From CAVSRC01 sp963782045 (lineage in GTDB: Bacteria; Pseudomonadota; Alphaproteobacteria; Rhizobiales; Kaistiaceae): DNA of 64,000 nucleotides. The first letter of the stretch is position 1, and each line of letters opens with the position of its first letter. Under the pieces are notes generated by a model that worked only from the letters and a program-made list of their open reading frames with translations, ran no database searches and was not told the DNA's origin. Positions 19,606-27,542 of this stretch are shown one piece after another. Location: the NCBI GenBank assembly GCA_963782045.1, contig CAWAIR010000013.1, forward strand, positions 124,001 to 188,000, given 5' to 3'. Position numbers and translations under genes: made by a program.

Positions 19606-20520
19606 ACCCACACGTCGCGCTCTCGCCCGAGGTCGCCGACGCGCTCTCCGCCGGCCGCCGGTGGTGGCGCTGGAGACCACCATCGTCAGCCACGGCATGC
19701 CGTGGCCCGACAACCTCGACACCGCGCTCGCCGTCGAAGGCGTGGTGCGCGAAGGCCGGTGCCGTGCCGGCGGCGATCGCCGTCATCGGCGGCAAGATCC
19801 GCGTCGGCCTGACGCGCGCCGAGCTGGAGCGCCTGGCGCAGGCCAAGGACGTGCTCAAGCTCTCCTCCGCCGACATCGCTTACGGCCTCGCCTCCGGCCG
19901 CACCGGCGCCACCACCGTGGCCGCCACCATGATCGCGGCGCACCTCGCCGGCATCGGCGTCTTCGCCACCGGCGGCATCGGCGGCGTCCACCGCGGCGCC
20001 GAGACGAGCTTCGACATCTCCGCCGACCTGACCGAGCTGGCGCAGGACGCCGGTGACGGTGGTCTGCGGCCGGCGCCAAGGCGCTGCTCGACCTGCCCAA
20101 GACGCTGGAGGTGCTGGAGACGCTGGGCGTGCCGGTGGTCTGCTACCGGCAGCACCGCCTTCCCCGCCTTCTGGTCGCGCGACAGCGGCCTCCCCGCCCC
20201 CATCCGCCTCGACAGCGCGGCGGCCGATCGCCGGCTTCATGCGCGCCCGCGCCGGCCTTGGCCAGGCGGGCGGCATGCTGGTCGCCAACCCGGTGCCGGA
20301 GGCCGACGAGATCCCCGCCGCCGACATGGCGCCGGTGATCGCCGAGGCCGTGGCCGACGCCGCGGCCAAGGGCATGACCGGCAAGGCGGTGACCCCCTTC
20401 CTGCTCGACGCCATCTTTCATCTGACCGGCGGCCGGAGCCTGGTCACCAACATCGCGCTGGTCAAGAACAACGCGCGGCTGGCGGCGGAAATCGCCACGG
20501 AACTGGCGGAACCGGCCTGA
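19602..20520 (+). pseudogene. psuG: pseudouridine-5'-phosphate glycosidase, multiple frameshifts
   Basis: Cleaves the C-C glycosidic bond of pseudouridine 5'-phosphate to uracil and ribose 5-phosphate. After frame correction the protein is about 305 residues. It opens V-A-L-E-T-T-I-V-S-H-G-M-P-W-P and contains G-L-T-R-A-E-L-E-R-L, A-T-G-G-I-G-G-V-H-R-G-A, S-A-D-L-T-E-L-A-Q and K-G-M-T-G-K-A-V-T-P-F-L-L, all diagnostic of PsuG. Six indels (near 19656, 19756, 20050, 20072, 20150 and 20225) are needed; the first is a loss and the others are gains. Length is 3n+1, as that sum predicts. Start at the ATG 19602 overlapping the kinase stop. Confidence 0.82.
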
Positions 20521-20617
20521 GCCCGGCTTTCGCTCCGCCGGCTTGCCTGGGAACCTGCGCCTCCCTGCCCTAGTTGATGGTTGTGGCGCCCGGTCGCCCA
20601 TGAAGGAGAGCCCAGCC

Positions 20618-20944
20618 ATGCACAGGGACAAGCATTTCACCGACTACGCCCGCAAGGTCGCCGAGGCCGACGCCGGCAAGACCATCGGCAGCAGCGAGGC
20701 GCCAGGACTGCCGCAAACGCCCCACGTCGATGCGGCCAAGAAGACCGGCGCGCCGCACCGGCAGGTCAAGCTCACGCGCACCGGCGGCTGGATCGACGAC
20801 GAGAGCCCCTATCTCGACAGCGAGCGCCGCAACCGCGACTTTGGCGGCTATCGGGCCGCCATCGGAGACTATGCGGACCCGGCACGGCACGACGAACAGG
20901 CGCCGGGCACGCTCGACCCCGGCGGCGACGTCGCCAAGCCTTAG
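20618..20944 (+). CDS. small hydrophilic protein, unknown function
   Basis: A 108-residue charged, soluble protein that I do not recognise. It begins M-H-R-D-K-H-F-T-D-Y-A-R-K-V-A-E-A-D and ends in a Gly/Asp/Pro-rich tail; no signal or membrane segment is seen. An AAGGAG ribosome site at 20603-20608 sits nine bases before the ATG at 20618, which decides the start over an in-frame ATG at 20600. It follows psuG by about 100 bases on the same strand. Confidence 0.6.
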   Translation: MHRDKHFTDYARKVAEADAGKTIGSSEAPGLPQTPHVDAAKKTGAPHRQVKLTRTGGWIDDESPYLDSERRNRDFGGYRAAIGDYADPARHDEQAPGTLDPGGDVAKP

Positions 20945-21472
20945 GCACGCTTTCCCGTTCCCGCGCGCGACCAGCGCCGGGGCATGAGCCTTGCGAAGAA
21001 CGGTCCCCTGCGCGCGCCCCGAGCGGGCGACGGGGGTGGCGGGCGCTCGATGAGTGCCATGCCAGTAGTCTATGGGGCGCTCAGCCGAGCACCCGCCGCG
21101 GGATTTTCGCGAGGCCCCGCCTGGACGGACAGAGGCGAGCTGGCACGTCGGCCGCTCTCGACCACCACGGTGCCGGGGCCTCGGTTTCCCGGGCCGGTCT
21201 CACCGGTGGCTGACCCCTGCCCGCCTTTAGCGCCGCACCATTTCAGGGCTTGAGCGCACGGAGGCACATCAGAGGCTCCTCCGTTGGCGGGCTTCCGAGC
21301 TCCGGCCCTCCCGTTTGCGAGACGAAAGGACGGGACCCGCACCCCGCCCCACGCTGCAGACGCCTCATGAGCGCGCCCCTTCGCGGGCGGGGATGAGCTG
21401 AGTATCTCACAGGTTTTGGCGAGGGGGATAAGTTGGGGACTTCTCCCCCGTCCGCGACGATAGCGGGCAGTC
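20945..21472. other. intergenic stretch, no convincing gene
   Basis: About 530 bases between the small hydrophilic gene and the DUF3617-type gene. It holds one copy of a direct repeat (21342-21394) and several GC-rich partial palindromes. Short frames on both strands have no start signals or family features that I can support. Confidence 0.5.
21342..21394 (+). repeat. 53-bp direct repeat, copy 1
   Basis: Begins CCCCGCCCCACGCTG and ends CCCCTTCGCGGGCGGGGA. Nearly the same sequence recurs at 22154-22207 in the same orientation, with a few differences in the middle, so the two copies bracket the DUF3617-type gene. Confidence 0.8.
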
Positions 21473-22006
21473 TCAGGGCTTCACGTCGCCGCAGTCGGCG
21501 CTCACCCACTTGCCGGAGATCTGGCGGTTGACCTTCATGGCGCTGCCGCCTTCCGCGACGGCCATGTCGACGGTGCCGTTGATCGCCTGCGGGCTCGATG
21601 CCTGGAAGTGGAAGGTGCCCTGCATCGGGTGGCGGCCGGTGCAGGCGATCTTGACCTGCATGTCGGTCGGCGTGCTCGACACGACGGTCTCGGTGCAGCC
21701 GTTCGACAGCTCCGGATCGCTGAAGCCGCGCTGGAGGCTCTCGGCGGTGACGCACGACTTGTATGTGTGCGGCTTGCCCGACGAGGCCATCGAGGCCGCC
21801 ATGGCGGCCTGTATCTTGGCCTTCTGGGCCGGCGTCAGGTTGGCGAGCGCCGAGGCCGGGACCTTCGGCACGCCGCTGGTGGTGCCGGCGGAGGTCATCT
21901 CCCACAGGCCGTATTTCAGGTTGAGGGAAACCGTGGCGGCCTGGCTGGCGGCCGCCCAGAACACGGTTGCAGTCAAGGCCATGGACAGAATGCGCATGTT
22001 CGACAT
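21473..22006 (-). CDS. exported DUF3617-type protein
   Basis: About 177 residues with a Sec signal (M-S-N-M-R-I-L-S-M-A-L-T-A-T-V-F-W-A-A-A-S-Q-A). A periplasmic domain follows, with G-L-W-E-M-T-S, a central C-V-T-A-E-S-L, C-T-E-T-V and a C-terminal I-S-G-K-W-V-S-A-D-C-G. This matches the DUF3617 family, small exported proteins with paired cysteines and no known role. A GGAGG site five bases before the ATG at 22006 decides among clustered ATGs (22018, 22009, 21997 are the others). It stands alone and is bracketed by the 53-bp direct repeat. Confidence 0.78.
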   Translation of the reverse strand: MSNMRILSMALTATVFWAAASQAATVSLNLKYGLWEMTSAGTTSGVPKVPASALANLTPAQKAKIQAAMAASMASSGKPHTYKSCVTAESLQRGFSDPELSNGCTETVVSSTPTDMQVKIACTGRHPMQGTFHFQASSPQAINGTVDMAVAEGGSAMKVNRQISGKWVSADCGDVKP

Positions 22007-22456
22007 CATCGCCTCCATGCGACCGCCGTCAGCCCCGGGACGGGTCGCGCCCGGGAAGGCTGAGCGCTTCGCCGGCGGCTGCCAAGTGATCGGCGTCACA
22101 AGCCCGACGGGAGGTGACGCCCTGGCTCACTCTTTCAGCGAGGGAAGAGTCCGCCCCGCCCCACGCTGACGACGCCTCATGAGCGCGCCCCTTCGCGGAC
22201 GGGGATGCGCGGTATTATGGCGCAAACGCCTTGGCCCCGTGCGGCCGGCCGCTCGAAGGGTTGCTCGATCGAGTTGCATTCATGCCCCACCGACCGATTT
22301 GTCTTCTTGGTCCGCCGGCCCACAGGACAATTGCGTCTCTCTGTCCTCCTCCATTTGAAGGAAGCCACGCGCTTTTTTCTCGCTACGATATTTCCCCGGG
22401 GCGCATCGCGCTCGGCCGTCGACGGGCTGGGCGTTCAGGGGGTGGGGGTGCGTATC
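22007..22456. other. intergenic region upstream of the lipoprotein gene
   Basis: About 450 bases holding the second repeat copy (22154-22207) and, after it, a stretch of visibly lower GC (22240-22400) that should carry the promoter of the lipoprotein-Slam pair. No gene is supported. An open frame to 22205 merely extends the lipoprotein frame. Confidence 0.5.
22154..22207 (+). repeat. 53-bp direct repeat, copy 2
   Basis: Second copy of the repeat at 21342-21394. It differs mainly at the CTGCAGACG / CTGACGACG junction and one base near the end. Confidence 0.8.
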
Positions 22457-23416
22457 ATGCGTCGGCGTACGCAGAAAGCGATCGCTCTTGCGGCGATCGG
22501 TATGGGGCTGTTGTCGGTAGCGGGCTGCGCTCCGCCGGTCGAACGAGACGCCGGGGCCGTTGTTTATGCGGATCCAGGAAAAGATTTGGCCGACGCCATG
22601 AAGGCGCGCACCAAGCTGACGTCGGATGCCGAATATCTCACTTACTCAAGTGGTTTTGGCACCGGAAGCGTCCAGACACAGGAGGAAGCTAGCGTCCAGG
22701 CCAATTCCACCGGCGCGTTTGATCTGACATTGGGAAAAACCAATACGTCCGCCGGACAGACCTATTCGTTCGCAAGTTCCGACTATGCGACCGGCGGAAC
22801 CTACTTCCCGGGCGGCACCGTCGCCACACAATCCACCGGAACGGGATATGTCAGTTTCCAGAGTTACCTGCGCGACACGCAGAATCTCTTCAACGGCGCA
22901 GAGCCACCCCTCGCAAGTGATTATCACTACCTCGACGCCGCCGAATTCGAAGTCCTTGATGGCGGGCGGTATGATCAGGGAACTGTCGTCTATGGCGTCG
23001 AGACACGGCCGAATAGCTATCCGGCAGGCTCCGCGACCTACAACGGAACCTTCAGAATCAACGCGACCAACGCGTCAGGCTCCCCGGGCCCCGACACCGC
23101 TTTGACCGGCACGACAGCGGCGACCGTGCATTTCACCACGACGCCGACAGCGGATGTCACTCTCAACCTCACTCACGTCGGAACGACCTTGGCCAGCGGG
23201 ACGCTCTCCGGCAACGGAAACCTGCTTGATACGGACGGCATCAGCCTCAATCCCGACACCGCCTTCGATACGCTCTACCCCCACTCGCAGGCGCACTTGA
23301 CCGGCAAGGTCTATGGGCCTGCAGCCGAGGAGTTCGGGGGTGAGATCGGATACAGCGGCCAAGATACGGGGGGCAACAATTTAGTGGGCCATGGCTACGC
23401 CGTCGGCAAGCGTTAG
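22457..23416 (+). CDS. surface lipoprotein with TbpB-like barrel motif, predicted Slam substrate
   Basis: A 319-residue lipoprotein. A basic M-R-R-R start is followed by a hydrophobic signal and a lipobox V-A-G-C with the lipidated Cys at residue 24. The mature part is rich in Gly/Thr/Ser/Asn and beta-strand, with few charges. Near the end (residues about 284-299) it has K-V-Y-G-P-A-A-E-E-F-G-G-E-I-G-Y, the pattern seen in C-terminal barrel domains of transferrin-binding-protein-B-like lipoproteins. Its stop lies inside the next gene, a Slam-type exporter, so it is the likely cargo. Base composition is less GC-rich than its neighbours. The ligand is unknown. The ATG at 22457 starts the signal. 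Confidence 0.8.
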   Translation: MRRRTQKAIALAAIGMGLLSVAGCAPPVERDAGAVVYADPGKDLADAMKARTKLTSDAEYLTYSSGFGTGSVQTQEEASVQANSTGAFDLTLGKTNTSAGQTYSFASSDYATGGTYFPGGTVATQSTGTGYVSFQSYLRDTQNLFNGAEPPLASDYHYLDAAEFEVLDGGRYDQGTVVYGVETRPNSYPAGSATYNGTFRINATNASGSPGPDTALTGTTAATVHFTTTPTADVTLNLTHVGTTLASGTLSGNGNLLDTDGISLNPDTAFDTLYPHSQAHLTGKVYGPAAEEFGGEIGYSGQDTGGNNLVGHGYAVGKR

Positions 23417-24713
23417 TCGTTCGGTCGCTTTGCCGAGCCTGCTCAAGATGGTGTGCGCCGCCGGTCACCCTGTCGCGGTTCGACAACTCCTGTTGGCGTT
23501 CGGGCTGCTCGTCGCAGCGATGGCGGCGCCGGCCATTGCGGCACGGGCCGTGCAGACGCCCGCCGCCAACGCGGTGACGGCGGAAAGAGGCTCGCCGGTC
23601 ATCGAGCGTCTGTTCGAGTCAGCCATGGCCGACATTCGGGCGCGGCATCCCCGCCAGGCCATCGCGAAATTCCGTGCCATCCTGTCGGTCGATCCGGCGG
23701 CGGTGCGGGTGCGGCTCGAGCTGGCGCGCGCCTATTTCCTGATCGGCGACGACAAGAAGGCGGAGTACCATTTCCGTCTGGCGCTCGGCGGCGGGCTGCC
23801 GCCAAGCGCTCAAGCCGCGGCGCGGTCCTACCTCGTCGCCATCCGTCACCGACGCAACTGGAGCGTCTTCTTCACCACCGACCTGTCGCCGCAGACCAAC
23901 GTCAATCATGCGACCGCGGCCCATTCGGTGCTGATCGGCGGCCTGCCCTTCACGCTGAATGCCGACGGAAAACCGCGAAAGGGTTTCACCTGGGACACCC
24001 AGGCTGCCTTTCTCTGGCGTCCGGCGCTGGGCAACGATTGGCGCCTCCACCTGCAGATCGACGGCTTCAATCGCTACGCCGAGAACCAGCCCTTGCGCGA
24101 GCGGATCGTCGGCGGCGAACTGGGACTGATCCGGCAGTCCGATCTCGGCGAATTGGCTGGCGGCGTTCGCGTCGAACGGAGCTGGGTGGCTGACAGCGGC
24201 TATCAGTCCGGCATTGGACCGTGGATGACCGCAAAGGTCGACCCGAGCGCCACCGTGTCGATCGCTGGCCGGCTGCAATACATGCATTTCACGCGGGACG
24301 ACGGCAGCGCGGCGCATGACATCACAGCGACAGCGCAGGTCAGTCGCCAGGTGAGCGCGACGACGACGCTCAGGATCGGCGGCGGGCTGGGCGCGGAGAT
24401 CGCCAGCCTCCGGTCGGACGGATACCTGGAGCCGACCGCCAGCGTCGGATTCGAGAAGGTGTTGCCGGCGGACTTCATCGTCGGCGTCGATTTCGATGCC
24501 GCCCGCCGCACCTATGATGGACGCGACCCGCTGTTCGGTGTGGTGCGGGCCGACTGGCGGCTGTCGGCGACGGCGCGTGTGGTTGCCGGGAGCTGGGCGA
24601 TCAGAAACCTTGCTCCCTATATCCAGTATCGCTTCGAGTGGAACGACTCGAACATCGACCTCTACGACTACGCCGATCATTCCGTCAGCCTCGGTCTCAC
24701 CGGACGGTACTAA
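23391..24713 (+). CDS. Slam-type surface lipoprotein assembly modifier (TPR + beta-barrel)
   Basis: A 440-residue outer-membrane protein. A signal (cleavage near A-P-A-I-A, residue about 50) is followed by a TPR-like helical region (R-H-P-R-Q-A-I-A-K-F-R-A-I-L through Y-F-L-I-G-D-D-K-K-A-E-Y-H-F, residues about 70-155). A C-terminal barrel of amphipathic strands ends with an aromatic residue (G-L-T-G-R-Y). This order is that of Slam (DUF560), which moves lipoproteins to the outer leaflet. It overlaps the lipoprotein gene by 26 bases. An internal start at 23448 would keep the signal and shorten the overlap. Slam type and cargo pairing are inferred from architecture and adjacency. Confidence 0.8.
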   Translation: MATPSASVSRSVALPSLLKMVCAAGHPVAVRQLLLAFGLLVAAMAAPAIAARAVQTPAANAVTAERGSPVIERLFESAMADIRARHPRQAIAKFRAILSVDPAAVRVRLELARAYFLIGDDKKAEYHFRLALGGGLPPSAQAAARSYLVAIRHRRNWSVFFTTDLSPQTNVNHATAAHSVLIGGLPFTLNADGKPRKGFTWDTQAAFLWRPALGNDWRLHLQIDGFNRYAENQPLRERIVGGELGLIRQSDLGELAGGVRVERSWVADSGYQSGIGPWMTAKVDPSATVSIAGRLQYMHFTRDDGSAAHDITATAQVSRQVSATTTLRIGGGLGAEIASLRSDGYLEPTASVGFEKVLPADFIVGVDFDAARRTYDGRDPLFGVVRADWRLSATARVVAGSWAIRNLAPYIQYRFEWNDSNIDLYDYADHSVSLGLTGRY

Positions 24714-24832
24714 ATGTCTTCTTTGCCGGGCGGCGGCGGTTGAGCCACCGTCCCTGGAAAATTAACGCGTGCGCCAAAGTTCGAATTGTTCTAATCTGAT
24801 CGCAGGGCGACAGTGCAGCGCGAGTATATCCG

Positions 24833-25965
24833 CTGAGCGACGGGTCGCTGACTCCAGAACAGATTGATGAAATCTACACTGCGGCGATCGAGCCTGATCG
24901 CTGGGACGCGTTTGCCAGCCTCCTTGCCGGCACGACCGGGCTAGAGGCCGTCGGGGTGTGGATCGCCGACGAAGCGGGCGTCGCCGACATCTCGCTGAGC
25001 AGCGCGATGAGCCTCTCCAAAGCACCATACGTGGAATATTTTTATGATATCGACCCTTGGCAACGCGCACTTTCCCGCGCGCCGCAGGGCTCCGTCTTCA
25101 TCTCCGCCGAACATCTGCCGGAGGAGGAACTGATCCGGAGCGAGTTCTATAACGACTTCGCACGCCACCACGGCCTGATTGGCCGATGGGGGCCCTGATG
25201 CCGCTGGCGCCCGGTGTCGTCGCCAGCATCGCGGTTGAGAAGCCGTTCGCTTCGCGGCTCTTTGAGGTTGAGGACAAGCCACTCCTCGGGCGGGTGCTTC
25301 CCTATGTGAAGAACGCCCTGCAGCTCCGCCAGCGACATCGCCAACGTCTGACCCGGCCAGACTTCGGCCCCACGGCGATCAATGCGCTTGCCTTCGGCGT
25401 GGTGATTTGTGATCTGGCCGGACGCATTGTCGTTGCCAACATCGCGGCCGAACGTATGGCGCGGCGGGGCCAGATCATCTCGTTCGGCCGTCGGCCGCCG
25501 ACGATCCGCGCCGTGCACAGCAATCAGGCCCAGCGGTTTGCGGCGCTGATCAACATGGCCGGCAGCGGGGGACCCGGCGGCGCCATGATGCTGGCAACGG
25601 AGGACGGCGAGGGAACGGTTGCGGCGCTGGTGTCGCCGCTGCCGCTGTCGCTGGATGAGGCGGGTGGTCGCGGCCGCGTCATGGTTTCGCTGCGTACGAT
25701 ACGCGGCGGTCTCTCCGTCGCCGCGAGCATGATTGCTGCGCTGTACGGGCTCAGCCCGCGCCAGGCCGATGTCGCCGCGCTGCTGTGCGACGGGCTTGCG
25801 CCAGACGAGATTGCCTGGAAGCTCGGCCTGAAGATCACCACCCTGCGGTCGCATCTGGCAGCGGTCTTCCTAAAGACCGGCGCCGAGAACCAACGCGACC
25901 TCGTGCGCATGTTGCACAGGTTGCCCCCGGTCGAATTGCGTCAGGGCGACAATCCAACGCCGTGA
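24833..25965 (+). pseudogene. LuxR-type transcriptional regulator, frameshifted
   Basis: The C-terminal half (259 residues in frame from 25186) ends in a LuxR HTH: Y-G-L-S-P-R-Q-A-D-V-A-A-L-L-C-D-G-L-A-P-D-E-I-A and T-T-L-R-S-H-L-A-A-V-F. The N-terminal half reads in another frame from about 24800: L-T-P-E-Q-I-D-E-I-Y-T-A-A-I-E-P-D-R-W, a common opening in this regulator group, ending D-F-A-R-H-H-G-L-I-G-R. One base appears lost near 25184. No ATG, GTG or TTG opens the N-terminal part, so the start is unclear (CTG 24833 is only a guess). It may be a real pseudogene. It follows the Slam gene on the same strand and could have controlled it. Confidence 0.7.
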
Positions 25966-26403
25966 GGTCTTCAGCGGCACTGCGCGACGAGCTTCCGGCG
26001 CCGGACGCCCAGACGCGCAAGATGGTGTGGGCGCCGGCCTAACGATCGTGGTGGTGCGACTGATTGAAGCCCGACGGCCCGAGCGATTGAGACCGACCGA
26101 ACTTTTGCCGTTGGCGCTTTGCGGACATCCTGCAGCCAAGGCGCGGGCACGTACCCCTCCCTCCCCCGCCTCTCCTTGACCGCCTCAGAACGTCTTGGGC
26201 AGCCCGGCTTACCGGAGGAAAAGCGTTGGCGGTGTGGCGGCTCGGAATGCCGATGGGTACCGCGAAATTCCGCTGGGTCAGCGGGCTGTGCCAGATTTCG
26301 TGGCTGCCCTTGCCTTGCCGGCTAAGCTGACAGCCGGCTGCACGCGCGGCACGAAGATGCGGAAGGTGGTGCCCTTGCCGACGAGATCATATACCGTCGT
26401 CCG
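25966..26403. other. intergenic region with a kinase-gene relic
   Basis: About 440 bases between the regulator and the hydrolase. The right part (26300-26400) carries a short relic of a histidine kinase gene on the - strand; nothing else is supported. Confidence 0.5.
26300..26400 (-). pseudogene. relic of a sensor histidine kinase 3' end (ATPase G2 box)
   Basis: On the - strand this encodes G-K-G-T-T-F-R-I-F-V-P-R, the end of a histidine-kinase catalytic domain. The 36 bases 26344-26379 match 34 of 36 bases at 27981-28016 inside cckA, in the same orientation. No other part of a kinase gene is present, so it is a fragment, perhaps from a duplication. Confidence 0.6.
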
Positions 26404-27378
26404 ATGCACAGAATCTTTCGCGGGCTGCTGGTCGTCCTCGTCGTCGGCCTGGTTGCGCTTTGCGGTGTCCTCGCTTTCGACGCGCCGGCGAAGCCGCCGC
26501 CTCTGGCCTCGATCAGCGAACCATTTCAGCATGTCGATTTCAGCGACCTGCCGCCGGTCCAGACCTACGCGGCGCGAGACGGCGCCAGGCTCGGCTATCT
26601 GGCCTATGAGGGCCCCGGCAGCGAGGTGGTGGTGCTCATCCACGGCTCGTCCGACGACGGCAGCGGCATCCATCCGCTCGCCAGGGCCCTGCGCAATGCC
26701 GGCGCCTCGGTCTACGTCCCGGTTCTGCGCGGCCACGGCAATTCCGGCCGCAGCGGCGACATCGACTACATCGGCCAGCTTGAGGACGACCTTGCCGATT
26801 TCGTCGCGGTGCTGCGGCCGCTTCATCCCGCCGCCGGCTATTCGCTGATCGGCTTTTCCTCCGGCGGCGGCTTCGTTCTGCGCGTGATCGCCAGGCCCGA
26901 GGCGAGCCTGTTCGATCGTTTCATCATGGTCTCGCCGGTCCTCCCGCATGGCGCGCCGACCCTGCGCCCCAACACCGGCGGATGGGTTTCCCTGGCGCTG
27001 CCGCGCATCATCGCGCTGACCATTCTCAACCAGATGGGCATCGACTGGTTCAATGGCCTGCCCATCATCGCCTTCGCCACCGCGCCGAAGGCGACGAACC
27101 TGACCAGCGTCTACTCCTTCCGGTTGGCCCTCGATTTCGGCGCGTCGAACGACTATCTGGCGGCGCTCGGCGCCAATACCAAGCCGGCCGCGCTCCTCAT
27201 CGGCAGCGCCGACGAGTTGTTCTACCCGGATCGCTTCGCGCCCCTCTTCAAGCCGGTGCGCAGCGACCTGCAGATCACGATCGTCCCCGGCGTCGGTCAT
27301 ATCGGCATGACCCTTGCGCCCGAGGGCATCGCCGCCGTGCGCAAATCGTTCCTCGACCTCACCGCACGGGCCGGGTAA
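26404..27378 (+). CDS. membrane-anchored alpha/beta hydrolase
   Basis: A 324-residue serine hydrolase with an N-terminal membrane anchor (residues about 5-25). The fold elements are V-L-I-H-G-S-S-D-D (oxyanion loop), nucleophile elbow G-F-S-S-G-G-G, the acid in S-A-D-E-L-F-Y-P-D and the catalytic His in V-G-H-I-G-M. It looks like a lysophospholipase/monoacylglycerol-lipase-type enzyme acting outside the inner membrane; the substrate is not known. It is convergent with cckA. Confidence 0.88.
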   Translation: MHRIFRGLLVVLVVGLVALCGVLAFDAPAKPPPLASISEPFQHVDFSDLPPVQTYAARDGARLGYLAYEGPGSEVVVLIHGSSDDGSGIHPLARALRNAGASVYVPVLRGHGNSGRSGDIDYIGQLEDDLADFVAVLRPLHPAAGYSLIGFSSGGGFVLRVIARPEASLFDRFIMVSPVLPHGAPTLRPNTGGWVSLALPRIIALTILNQMGIDWFNGLPIIAFATAPKATNLTSVYSFRLALDFGASNDYLAALGANTKPAALLIGSADELFYPDRFAPLFKPVRSDLQITIVPGVGHIGMTLAPEGIAAVRKSFLDLTARAG

Positions 27379-27542
27379 CGCCGGCGGTTCCCGCCCCCCG
27401 ATCGGATCGGGGACAGGCTCTCCCCCGCGAGGGGAGAGGTGAAGCGGCGCTTCGCGCCGCGAGTCTTGCGCTGGATCCCGGATCACGCGACACGGCTTCG
27501 CCGTGCGCGGTCCGGGAATGCGGAGGGTGGCGAACCCTCCCC
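27379..27542. repeat. palindromic intergenic elements between convergent genes
   Basis: Several imperfect hairpins in a row: GCGGCGCTTCGCGCCGC near 27443, and a longer one made of CCGGATCACGCGACACGGC and its imperfect complement near 27477-27515. They resemble the REP-like intergenic palindromes of rhizobia and could serve as a two-way terminator. Confidence 0.45.

Noticed and set aside
21070..21342. 90-residue frame on the - strand beside the direct repeat
   Set aside because: No ribosome site, no recognisable fold, and strongly biased composition; could not be supported as a gene.
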